Below, piece by piece: positions 13,401 through 24,333 of a DNA stretch of 64,000 bases (the first letter of the stretch is position 1; each line of letters opens with the position of its first letter). A model generated the notes under the pieces. That model saw only the letters and a list, made by a program, of their open reading frames with translations, was not told the origin of the DNA and searched no databases. The stretch lies in the NCBI GenBank assembly GCA_051294375.1, contig CM119267.1, positions 20,647,476-20,711,475 of the forward strand, given 5' to 3'. Position numbers and translations under genes: made by a program. Source of the stretch: Paraspadella gotoi. Lineage: Eukaryota > Chaetognatha.

Positions 13401-16400
13401 TTGCACTTCTTGATCGACCAAGAGCGAGGGCGTTGAAAACGAGGCACCGACGGGTGCAAACGCCGGTTCCACGGAAATTGGTTGAGTCGTTGAGGCGCCC
13501 ATGGTAGTGGAGGCAAGGGAGCGAGTAAACTGGCGTTTACGCTTAGTTTGAGGAGCCTTCCCCCGGCGGCATTGAGAGCAGGGAACAAAATATACGCCAC
13601 CGGCAGAAGCGTCCACGATAATCTCGCTCGTGTCTTCGGATACTTGTGCGACGCACTCGGGATCCAGGATAATGGAGCACGAAAGACACGGGAGTTTCGA
13701 GCTGGGGATGGTTTTTGGAGCTAAGAGCGTCGTTTGATCCTGAGATATAAAAAAAAAAGAAGATTTTTAAGAAAATGAAACAGAAAATGTGAATAAAATG
13801 CCTCAGCTAAAGAGAAACAATAATTTAATAAGTTAGCACTACCTAGTACATAATATACAATAGGGCGGAACAAAGTAAAAACTTAGAGTTCTGTAATATA
13901 AATAACGTTAGAGCATCCCTGTGGGATAACGAAATTTAAAAAAACATTAAGATTTTATATTAAGAGAAAATCAAAGTTTTTTGAATTGTGCAACGAATTT
14001 TTATTTATTCAAATACGGACATGTTTCGGCTTGTATTTATTTTTTTGTTAATTGTTAAATTTCACTAACATTTAGTTTTTCAAATTATTATTTTCTCTGT
14101 TATACATTGTACAATGTATATTTATTATTTATTTATCCCTGTTGTTTCTCTCAGTCTCTCTCTCTCTAACAAGTTAATAAGGATAATACTATATATAAAT
14201 ATAGCTTACTGCGAAAATTAAAAAAAACAAAATTTTTTTTTTTTGCAAATTAATATTCACTGATGGTATATTGTTCATAATTGACTTTTAGAATTTCCGT
14301 AAGTAACTTTCACGACGCTCTAATGATGATGATGATTTTAAAGAGTTTTTCCATTATTTGACCCACTCATCATCGAAACATTGAAAAACGCATTATACTT
14401 TGTGCAAACAGCTTTTTATGGGCTATCTGAATCCGTTCTTAAAAAATAAAATTTTTATAAAAAAAATTTTTCATTGCCTTTGCATTGATAAATGCTTCAA
14501 TGTTATACTATGCTTCACTAGTTAAACAAGTGATAATAAATATTGATTAAGTATACGATGGACAAATGAATTTTATATTACAGAACTGTTAATGATAAAA
14601 AGTGATAAATTTTGGCCCGCCTTACTATACAATGTATAATATACATCCATTTACGCAGATTTATCACGTTCATTTACTGTCTTTATACGTATTAAAATTT
14701 TGGCGAACGCTAACAACCTGCGGGCAAACGAAAAAAGACGAAATACCCAGCGCTTCTTTCTTGGTCTTTTTTAGTCTATTTCCGTCATTCAGAGCTCGAG
14801 CGGCTATGGCGTCCCAATCTATCTCTACAACAAAAAACAAAAATTAATGAATGTAAAAAGACGTCAAGGTAAAATAATTGATGCGCACCTGAATCCAAAG
14901 TCATATGGACGTTCCGACCTCCAATAGGGTCGTCGCCAACACTTTCATCGATGTTGAAATCATTATCAGAGGCTTCCTCGTCGGAAGACAACAACACTTC
15001 TTCAGAAACTTTCCTTTCCGGTTCATCTTTTGGATCGCGAATTTTTTCAACTTCGACTAATTCAGTTTCATTTGAATCCGTCATGTTATGCTCCATGTTA
15101 GTAAGATCTTGATTACAAGGCGTCCCGGAATCTTCTAGAAAGGGGAGTAAATTGTAATGAACACGATTGACCGTAAACGGTTATTTCGTAATAGAGAAAG
15201 ACATGGGTACGTTAAATTGTTGGGAGATGGCATGAAAACATAAGGAAAAAAGAAAAGAAAAAGAAACAACTTAACCTTCAACGATAGAAGTGCGCAACGT
15301 TTCGGACGGATGATCTCCTTCGAGAAAGAGTCGACGGGAAAAAGAAAAGTTGGCTTCCGTTAAACGATTTTCTTTACTTTCGTCGAGATAAGCCATTATT
15401 TTGGACTTGGAGTTTAAACGCTTGCCTGTTTAATATTGAAAAAAAAAAAAAATTACGACATATTTTTACATTGCAATCCTATATTTGCAATATGTGGGAA
15501 TTTGGGAGAAATATTGGCCTCACCCTGGGGGCTACGATAAAAGACATCCGTCCTGACTCGGCCGGTAGATTGGTAGATGCGACGAAACACCTCTCTCTTC
15601 CAGCCATGGTCCAGGATGGCGATCTTGACGGCCTCGTCATCTTCCATGGATTTCCGTTTCCGGTTAGGAATACTGGATAGAGTATCCTTTGTCGGCGAGG
15701 GCGTGACTTCCCCCTTGTCTGAGATTTCTTCCCAATTGGTCTCCACGCCGCTCATGGAGTTTTCCTCTTCGCCCTCCACGAGGTCGTTGTCTTCATTCGG
15801 TATCTCCGGTTCGTTGGTTTGAGGTGAGAGTTCGCCATCTTGAGAAAGCGACCCGTCTTTAGGAGGAGGGGAGTCGATCGGCGGGAAGTCGGATTTAGGC
15901 GAGTAAGAAGGACTTTCGGAGTTAACTTCCGGCTTAGAATCGACGACGGGGCTTGAAGGATTGACCGATGTTTCCGCGGCCTCAATTTCGCTTTCTTTCT
16001 GACTGGACGCATTGACGACCGTCTCTGTCCGAGGACAATTGGAAGGTTCGTCATTTCGATCGTCCGAAGAAGACACGTTGACATCATTTACGTCCCTTAC
16101 GTCCACGTCGATTTTATAGTTTTTCTCGCGCGGGGTAATTTCACATGGGTCAGTTTCAAATTGCGTCTTTTCGTAGCGTTCAGTCGGTGACGAGTCTTCC
16201 TCATTGTCGACATCTTGTCTTTGTCGCTTTCTACCGTTAATACGATCGTCGTCGCCGATCACAGCTTCGGAATTTTCACATTCGCTTCTCGGGGTATTTG
16301 CCGACGTCAGCGCCGCCGTCGAGAAACTGCCGATGGAAGTGAGCGAGTTAGTGGAACGTGTCGAGTCCGATTCGCCGATTTCGTCGAGTATGCGGCGCAG

Positions 16401-16610
16401 ACGCTGCTTGGACATGAGAAGCTTGGGTCCCTTGTCGGTGACGACGAAGGCGTCGTTGGGAAGCTCGCATTTTCGCCCGTTGAGAAGTACGAGCACGAAT
16501 TCTCCACGTCGTTCCAGAAACTTTAATTTCAGGGGAGAGCGGATCGGACCCAAGGGTGAAGAGTTGGGAGTTGCATGGTCGAGAGAAAGTCCGCTATTCC
16601 TCGAAGCCAT
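10485..16610 (-). CDS. Large MBD-domain protein with matching end modules and Asp-rich repeats
   Basis: Five exons join in phase: 16610-15524, 15425-15276, 15134-14889, 14824-14718 and 13739-10485, giving 1614 residues from an ATG in GCCATGG context. Order: an N-terminal module (about 26-80); a Ser/Glu-rich linker; an MBD-like domain (about 330-400) starting GWKREV and running through DVFYRSPQG, split by intron 1, then KRLNSKSKIMAYL and NFSFSRRLF; an acidic segment; a cysteine cluster (C548, C551, C559, C584, C587, plus YRCRDC near 730), possibly zinc-binding; an Asp/Pro pentapeptide region (about 1020-1157); and a C-terminal module (last 57 residues) resembling the N-terminal one. MBD families read methylated CpG or scaffold repressors in the nucleus. 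Here the usual RSK arginine is Asn and the key Tyr is Phe, so methyl-CpG binding is doubtful. I do not recognise an orthologue. Confidence 0.82.
11860..12275 (-). repeat. 15-bp coding minisatellite (Asp/Pro pentapeptides) in the MBD gene
   Basis: Within the last MBD-gene exon about 27 degenerate copies of a 15-bp unit encode pentapeptides such as DDGPR, DDTPR, EDAPH, DDAPH and DDKPR. The clearest run is at 11900-12130. Because the period is a multiple of three, two other strand or frame readings also stay open; these are artefacts. The protein segment is strongly acidic and likely disordered. Confidence 0.9.
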
Positions 16611-16939
16611 GGCAAGATTGTGGACGCTCAGGAAAGTGAAAAACTAGCAAACAAAACTAATGTTGAAATTTTAAATAAAAAGGTCAGAAAAAAATTCGGG
16701 GAGTTTTAAACATGAAACATTGATAAAGGCTTAATGTTTTGCCAATACAACGATTTTTATTGTTAAGAGTAAATGTTTCGACTCTTAACAATAAAAATCG
16801 TTGTATTGGCAAAACATTAAACCTTTATCAATATTCACTTACCAACAAAAAAAAAAAAACAAAACAAAACAAAAAAAAACTGCAAATATTTGAACGTTTT
16901 AGAAAAAAAAACAAAAAAAAACACATTAACAAGAGAGAT
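16611..16939. other. Intergenic gap between SMYD4 and the MBD gene
   Basis: About 330 bp holding the perfect long hairpin annotated separately and an A-rich tract at 16845-16925 (minus-strand T-rich). It should contain the SMYD4 3' UTR and the MBD promoter or leader. No coding potential. Confidence 0.5.
16719..16832. repeat. Near-perfect 114-bp palindrome
   Basis: Two arms of about 52 bp are reverse complements with a single mismatch (GGCTTAATG against GGTTTAATG) around a loop of about 10 bases containing AAATGTTTCG. Arm landmarks are TTTTGCCAATACAACG on the left and CGTTGTATTGGCAAAA on the right. The motif GTTTCGACTCTTA at its centre also occurs at 29099-29111. It could be a snap-back MITE, or form a hairpin in the SMYD4 3' UTR or the MBD 5' leader. 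Confidence 0.9.
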
Positions 16940-19519
16940 CTATTTCGGCTTGCAAATCTGTTGCAGTTTTTCTTCCATCTCTGCCAAGTCCATTACGTCT
17001 CGGTGCGACGCGCTATATCGCTCCTCCAAGATGGCGCGACTTCTGCTAGTGTGCTCCAACGCGGCCTTGACGTCGTCGAGGTTTAGCGCAAGCTCGCCCA
17101 TTTTGCGCAATTCGTAAGCGAATTCGACGCTGGACGAACCGTAAGCGGATTTGATGATCGCCGAGCTTTTTTCCAACAGCTGAAATAATAAGAAACAATA
17201 GTTTAGAAAGCAAAAATCTATAATGAATTAAATAAAAAAAATTTCGAACCCGCAAAGCTCCGCCAAAGTCGTTCTTATTCGCGAGCACGAAGGCGTACAT
17301 GTCAAGGATCTCGGCAAGATCGAGATTTCGTTCGAAGAGAACGCCTTCCGCTTTCGACAACAACGTCGACAATTTTCGTTCCAACGCATTATCCGAGGAT
17401 GGTTCGGCTGTTAGCAAAATAACAATAGTCAAAATTTATTAAATATAAATTTGTTACAGGGAAATATAAATTTAAATTCGCTCACCCATCGCAGCCTTCA
17501 ATTCCACCTTCAACTTGAGCGTCTCTTCCAAACGCCGCAGCAGCTCCTCAGTCTCTCTTTCCTCCAACGTCCGTCGACAGCCAAAGCAGGAAAACCCGTC
17601 GCTCACTTTCGTCACGGATCCTCCGCAACTCGAACACCTCAAAGCTTTCGTTTCGCTTCTCGACGAACCGTCGCCCACGTCACCTGCTTCGCACCGTTCG
17701 CACCGACACAAAAACCGGTACTGCTGCTTCAACGCCGAGCGTCTTTCAGCAACGCTCATTCTCAGATGATGTGGACCGTAGCAGTTAAAAATTTCACGTC
17801 CCAGTTCCACGTTGCGCGTCGCCTTGGCGAACACCCTCGCACCCACGTACGAGACGATGATATTTGGATCGCACGAGTGGTTGAGGATGGAAAGACATGG
17901 GAAGATGGCGGTGGCAATCTTGACCTGGGACTCGAGCATCGTTGACTTCGCGTTGTCGACGTCTTCAGTTCGAACGAACGTGATGGCGGAAGCGTTGCAG
18001 ATGAGTTGCTCGATGTGACGAAGGAGAAGCTCGCCCACGGTCATAAGAACCTCAAAACCGGTCGCGGACTCCTTTTTCTTTTTCCAATCTTCCGTCAACA
18101 GCGTCTCTACAGTCGCCCTCAGACCGTCTTCGCTGAAACTTAAAACTCGTAAAAGCAGCAGAGATGTGAGGGCGTACTGAAAGAGATCCTCTGGAGCCGT
18201 ATCGACTTCGTGGGTTAGCAATCCGTAGACGGCTTCGTAAGGATGTTCATCCGGGGATCCGGTTGACTTTTCCCTTTCAAAACCTTTATCCTCTTCGCCT
18301 TTAAATTTCTCGGAGAGTCTCGTCGCCTCTTCGATACCCAAACGACTCATGATCTTGAGACTAAGATGAGCGATGCCAGTATTGGCCAACAGGCGGAGGT
18401 GACGACATTCGTGGTGGTGAGCGGGAAAGCCCGCCACGCGACACTCAACGTTGCAATATCCTGCGGAGAAAAATAAACTGATTTACTTTCATACTATTCT
18501 GTCCGAGACTTATTTATAACTATTACAAATTATTCTCAACTTAATATTAACAATCTTTTTATAGCTTTTTATCACCTGCTTCACAACAGAATTCACAAGG
18601 CACGAGATTCGATTTCATCGCCAAACAATGATGACAGTGAAGAAGGTTAAATTCGGGGATGAGGATGTGAGCAAAGGCAGTTTCTTCAATCACAATGTCG
18701 CCGGATTTGACGAAGCGATCGGCGACCAAATGACGACCGGATTCAGGAGAATATTGGACTGAGACGGATTCCGAAAAGCGAGTCTCGCTCTCCGTGCTAG
18801 AATCTTCTTCGCGTCTCTTCGAAGGAGACCGTTCGTCCCTTTTTTCCCTCAATTCATTGGCTTCGTTCGTCCACTTTTCGATCTCATTGCCAGAGTCGCT
18901 CGCCGATCTCAGACGAGACAGGACGTCCTTGATGACCTCCAAAGCGGATGAATATCGTCCCAATCCTTTTAAACATCGACATTTGCGGGCGAGAATCTTG
19001 AGAGTAAGCCTTTGAGGGTACGACGACGAGAGGGCCGATTCGATGTCTTCTAGACAACTCTCGGGATCGTCGAGCTCCAAGAAACAGGCAGACCTGATTG
19101 AAGTCAAATCAAAAAATTAAAAAACTACCCGACGATGATAGTTTTTAAAATCAAAGCCATCACCTATTTGCAACAGCCAGTGCGTAGTTCTCTTTCGTTT
19201 CGGCGGTAAAGGCGGCCATGGTGTAGGCCATCATGGCACCGTCGAGACTCTTGTTCTTAAAATGTTCGTTCCCAGTGGATCGATAACGGATCGAAGATTC
19301 GTCCCTCTTTGATTCGATTGGCACTCGGCGCCAGATTCGAGTCTCTAGGATGCTCAAGAATCCTTCGTTGACGACAAATTCGATCCTTTGTCTGTTCGAA
19401 TCGAGTCGAGAAAAGTCCTCGAACTTTCGAGGCTCGTTGCGGCGGAGCGACGCCATCAGCTCCTCGGCGAGTTTCTGCCATTCGAAGTCTTCCTCGACCG
19501 AGTCCATCGTGGGCTTCAT
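16940..19519 (-). CDS. SMYD4: SMYD4-like SET/MYND lysine methyltransferase
   Basis: Five exons in phase: 19519-19164, 19093-18576, 18460-17486, 17407-17250 and 17179-16940, giving 748 residues (human SMYD4 is about 800). The N-terminal half has TPR-like helices (RSTGNEHFKNKSLDGAMMAY). Next comes a split SET domain interrupted by a MYND zinc finger near 272-310 (CHHCLAMKSNLVPCEFC then YCNVEC and HHHEC). The SET core NHSCDPN lies near 490, followed by NCYGPH, and the post-SET cysteines CRCERC precede C-terminal TPR-like helices. Family role: S-adenosylmethionine-dependent protein lysine methylation, with SMYD4 linked to muscle and heart development in vertebrates and flies. The ATG sits two bases after a strong acceptor-like tract ending TTTTTTTAG, so a 5' UTR intron or a trans-splice site is likely. 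Confidence 0.94.
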
Positions 19520-20060
19520 GTCTAAAAAAATAACAGAGCACAGAATTAAATTGATTGAAACAAATTAATGCTATTTAAGAAGAATGATAAAATAAAGTAA
19601 AAGGTATCGGGTAAAATAAACTGACTCCGTAAGTAAAACGCGGAAATGTTGGAGACGAAAAACAGGAGCGCAAAATCCAAAACGTTACAATAAATAAAAT
19701 TAAAGCTACGGCTAATAATCAGAAAACAAAATTATAAAGTTGCGTTTATTAACTGGAATTAGCAGCGTTTGATCGTCGATCCTGCAGGGTCACCATGCAT
19801 CAGTTCTCTCTCTGCCAAACATCCTTTACGAGGGATGTTTGGCAAAGACTTTGGCAAAGACCATCTTTCTATCAAGCTTATTCTTTTTCCCCTCGACACT
19901 TTCGTAAACTGATTTTTGCAATGACACAATGTTAATCCCCTTTACTGATGAGTCTTCGGCGATTATGTCAGAGGACCTTTCGAAGATTTTCCGGACTAAC
20001 AAGGTCCTTTAATTTATCTTCCTCTGCAGGATCGTCGTAGTAGAGTGTCCCCGCGGGAAA
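19520..20060. other. Intergenic; short hairpin at 19813-19844
   Basis: About 540 bp between SMYD4 and the next minus-strand gene. It contains a 12-bp perfect inverted repeat, TGCCAAACATCC, with its complement eight bases later. No gene or known RNA family was recognised. It should contain the 3' UTR of the 237-residue protein and the SMYD4 leader. Confidence 0.5.
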
Positions 20061-20919
20061 TTATTTGGTAAATTTCCTCATGGCCGCTCCACAGGAGTCG
20101 CCCAATTTAAATTTATAGATCAGAGGCCGGGAGAGTAAATATTTACACGGGGAATTCGCCGGGTGACGAAGTATGTCCAGCGACGCCAGCGTATTCAATA
20201 AATTCCGTACGGCGTTAAACCGAGGCGGTGTTTGTTTGACGAAGTGATTAAAGACTCTCCTTCTTACGCAAGGCAAAGAAGTTTCGATTGGAGAGTGGAG
20301 AAAGAATAGAGCGGCCGTCGTGGCGGCGGGCATAACCCCATGAGTCTTACAAGCAGCGGTAAAATGTTCACCGGTCAAATCGGAAAAGAGGTCGTCAAGA
20401 ATTGTCTTGAAGACGTCCTCGGTCTGCTTCCACATCGAGTCGGCAGTAGGCGAAAATTTCTCGATAGGTTTGTATTTTTTTACAATTTGGTTTTTTTAGG
20501 GACCTTCGTCAAGTGGGGCGCTTTTTGCTTGACGGGGGTAGTTTCTCCTGCCTTTCTTCATCGAACCTGTCCTTTTGTTTCGGTGCTTTCGACTGGCAAG
20601 TTAGGCGATATCCCGCAGACGAAGTCATCGTCGGTGACGACTGGCTTCATCTCAATCTTAAACGCGCTTTTGTTAGGATTCTCTCAGTCTCCACCTTGAC
20701 GGGCGGAGGTTTTAAAGCGTTTCCAACGATTCTGATCGTCAATGAGTCTTCTAATCTCTCGACGATCCACGAAAATCGCAACTTGTCGGCGATAGATTCT
20801 ACGAACCCTTCCACGGCCACTTTCAAAACCTCTAAGTCGGTCTGCATTTGCTCCGCATCAGAGTCAAGGTAGCCCGTCGAATGCATTGTGGCCATCGAGC
20901 GGCAAGCAACGGAAGACAT
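20061..20919 (-). CDS. Uncharacterised 237-residue protein
   Basis: Three exons can be joined in phase: 20919-20695, 20656-20567 and 20459-20061, giving 237 residues from MSSVACRSMATMHSTGYLDS. Intron 1 would be only 38 bp, from GTGGAG to TTTAAG with a CTAAC branch-like motif. Intron 2 ends at a poor acceptor (CTATCGAG), so its right border is less sure. I see no signal peptide, membrane segment or named motif. The N-terminal half is helical and acidic (MQTDLEVLKVAVEGFVESIA). The C-terminal half is basic and Leu-rich (RRRVFNHFVKQTPPRFNAVR, then NLLNTLASLDIL). Its place in the co-oriented block and long in-phase frame argue for a real gene. The function is unknown to me. Confidence 0.6.
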
Positions 20920-21170
20920 GATTGTAATTAACTAGCCAAAAAAGTTAATTTCGAATGTTCAAATTTATAAATTCAAACTGGGAATAAATAATATCGAAAT
21001 ATTGTAACAAAATGTAAAGACATTGACGATATGAAACCCGGAGATACGTATCGTCGTTAAAAAGATTTCCAAAATTATCACATCAGTAACGAAAATTGTT
21101 TTGGCCTATCCGCCAGGGATATTAGGAACGTAGTGTTTTGATCTTTCTCGAGGTCTGAAGAGGGAAGTTT

Positions 21171-24100
21171 TCATCGCTTTTTCTTCCTTTGCCTTCCCTT
21201 CTTGTCTCCGCCTTCGGCTCCGATGGTGATTTGACTTCCCTCCAGTTCCTCCTGCGTCACCGTCTCGTTCAGTTCTGCCTCTTCGATCTTTTTTTGAGCC
21301 TCCAAGTAGAACATCACGTCCCTGGAAATAATTATTAAAAAAACGGTCATTGGCTGATTACAATTAAAAAAACAAAACAAAAAACCTAAACCAATTTCTA
21401 ACAAACCTCAACTGCTCTCGCAAATCTTCCGTCTCCTTAGCTTTTTCTTCCTCGATTTTTGTAATTTTTTCTTGCAATTCTTCCACCTGCTTTTGCCACA
21501 AAGCCTGATTATCTCGCAAATTCTTGTTCAGCGCTCGTTCCTCCTACATAAGAACATTAAATATAAATATTATCAATAAAAAACATCGTTTCATTTCATT
21601 CAGCGACCTGAAGTTCTCTGAGCACGTTCGTCAACTTCGCGGAGACTTTGTTGGCCCTCGTCTCGGAACTAGTCTTTTCTTTGGTGACTGTCACTAGTTG
21701 ATCCTCCATTTCGGAATACTTGGAGCAAATACTGCGAGTCTTGTTCTCCATCTCTTCCACCTGATTTAATGGAGATTGTTAAAAAGCAAGCAGGCTTCTT
21801 TTTTTTTTCTCACACACATAAGGTCTTTTTTTCTCACTCTACCTGACTTCTGGCCTCCGATTCAACAAGATTCATTTTTTCCTCGAAGAAAAGTCGTTGA
21901 GATTCAAGTTGCGACGTCAAAAGGTAAGTGTATTCCAAGGTGATTGAATCTAGTTTCTCGCCTAGAATGAAATGAAAACTAACTTTAAACAACTTCGCTT
22001 TTTTGACGGAAGAGCGGAGCCGGAGGCGGGAGTTAAAAATCCTCACCGTCTTGAACCAGATTGCCACTTTCGTCAACTTCGATCAATTTTCCGTCGGATT
22101 TGTTTTGCACCAATCTGTGAACGTAGTTGTCTCCTGCGTAATCCCAGACTCGGTTATTTCCCAACTGCATGGAGTAGCAGTGCTGGGTGAGGGTAAAGTG
22201 ATTGAATGCGTGTCCAGCGACGTAACGACCGCAGCCAACGTGACCGCAAATAAGACATATCCACAAGGATTCCTGGAAAACATTTTTTTTTAAAGGAAGG
22301 GTAGTGAATTTTCTCTAACTTTCGAGACTCGTTAGAAACTCGTGTGTTTCCTCTGACCTGCGAACCGCATTCGAAGCATTTATTGTCCTGCGAAGTCTCC
22401 GGCGCCTGGCAATACCTTGAGATCATATACATAAAACATTTAATTATAAAAAACGAAAGCGTTCGCCACAACATAAAAAAAAAAAAATAATAACCTGCAC
22501 ACGGGACAAGTGGTATCGCCCCATTTGACCAGACATTCGCTGTGGAACGAATGATTGCATAAAATGGTGAGAATTCCGTTCACGGACTCGTCCATTCTCT
22601 CAAGGCAAACCTGAAATGAGGATTTTTTGGTCAAAACTCATTTGATTAAATTAGTCTTCACGATCGCAAGAAACGCCGGTTTACTGGGCATGTGGGAAGT
22701 TCGGTGCACCCGGGAATCGGAAGACAAGCGCCTTCTGAGTCTTTCACCGCCTCCACCTGACGAAAAATTAAATTTTAAAATGAGATCACGTGACGAAGGC
22801 AGAGTAAAATCAAAAACATGCCTTGGCGACGTAGGCCAACTGACAAAGGTGATCTTCGATCGAATTGAATGGGACGGAGTTGTAGTTCGTGTAAAACTCG
22901 TCGGCCAACGTTTGTGACTTGAATTTGAGGAGAGCCATATACTGATTGGGGGTTGAATCCCTAAAAAAATGGGACGGAATTTCAAGGTTAAATATTACTT
23001 TGTGATAGTAAACAATTACAAATCAAAATTCAGTCGTAATCGTTCTTATTTTATTTAAAAAAGACTAATGAAGAACCGAATAATTTTGATATGCTCCAAG
23101 CCGTCGGTGATATGGGACATGAAGCTGAGGAGGTCGTGAATGGTCAACATCGCCGGAACGGAGAGCATGCAAACCATCTCTGATCTTTCGTCGGTAGGCA
23201 GCTTAGTTTTATACAAGTGGAGAATCCCTACAAGAGAAACAAATGTGTTGAAGACCTGATCCTTCGATGAAACCAGCGCCAATTTCAAACCTTGAGTCAC
23301 TTCCACCATAGGATTCCCGCAATAATAGTGAATAAGTGAGTGCGGCGGGGGCGTAGGCGCCCGCGGAACGTGAGGCGGCGGCGGGGGTGGCGACTGAGAC
23401 GAATGCTGCGACGCCGGGCTTTGACGCGAAACTGCGGAGTCGTCGACGGGAGACGGCGTCTTTTTCCAGGGTACGACGGAAGAGGGCGAGAGTCGATTTC
23501 TCCTCGGATCTCGCGACGATCGTGGCGGATTTAGATCCGGCGTCGAATCGGACGATTCGGTCATCGTTTCGTCGTCCTCGTCGCGCGAATCTTCGGTTCG
23601 TTCCTCCGTTTCCATAACGACGCGAATATCGCCGCCGGAATATGTCTCGATGCGAAATTCGTCGATTTTTCGCTGGCCGCGGAGAACGGCGAGGGGAGTG
23701 GAGGCGATGGCCTTGCCTGATTTGGTGGGAAAAATTGAAGAAAATCTTGGGCTTATGTCTTTTTAATAAAACAATCCCACCTTCGTAATCTTCTCCAGAG
23801 GGATGAGGAGGGGGTGATGAACTGTTTCTTGACGAAACCGCGTGTGAAGTTTTCGGAGACCTCTGAAACGGAAAGAGACGCCAATGTTGCGACGCCAAAC
23901 TTAATCAGATGCAGATTCCGCCAATATACCTCAGCTGAATCCCTGTCGACGTGAGATTTCACGACGGAATTATTTTCGGTCGAACGACTACGCGAGCTGA
24001 TGCGCGACGACACCATCGAATCGCCTCGTAAACTGAAAAGAACGAAAAGCAGTCAAGCGAATAAGAAGTGGGAAAACATCCGCTACCGCGCACCTGTCAT

Positions 24101-24224
24101 CGTCGCCCTGGTTCCCATCCAAGTCGCCGCCCCTCAGGTGATCGGAACAAAATTCAAATTCTTTCGGTTTGCGCGCGTTTAAGACCGTCTCAATGCGGAT
24201 GACCAAGAGCGTGAAGCCCGTCAT
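21171..24224 (-). CDS. BRAP: BRAP (BRCA1-associated protein / IMP) RING-UBP E3 ligase
   Basis: Fourteen exons in phase: 24224-24094, 24032-23930, 23862-23781, 23716-23291, 23227-23077, 22960-22822, 22756-22685, 22610-22495, 22415-22358, 22272-22047, 21961-21843, 21760-21608, 21543-21407 and 21321-21171, giving 687 residues. I start at [12 protein letters not shown], matching the family start, because the frame upstream has only TTG. Domains: an RRM-like BRAP2 region ([20 protein letters not shown] to NQYMALLKF), a RING ([12 protein letters not shown] to TTCPVC), a UBP zinc finger (NKCFECGSQ to [15 protein letters not shown]), then a coiled coil and a Lys/Arg-rich tail. Family role: cytoplasmic ubiquitin ligase that retains NLS cargo and restrains KSR/Ras-MAPK signalling. 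Oddities: the intron after 22822 begins GC, not GT, and a Ser/Pro/Asp-rich stretch lengthens the N-terminal third. Confidence 0.96.
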
Positions 24225-24333
24225 TGAGGTCGTCAAGAAGGCTGTGAAGGCGTCTTTAAGACGCTTGGTTTAGTGGACTTCACAAAATAAAATCTAAAAC
24301 AAAAACAAAAAAAGATTCCATTACAACATTCAG

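Noticed and set aside
23209-23898. 229-residue minus-strand frame over BRAP exons 3-4
   Set aside because: It agrees with BRAP only for one exon, then runs through an intron in another frame. The spliced model keeps conserved sequence.
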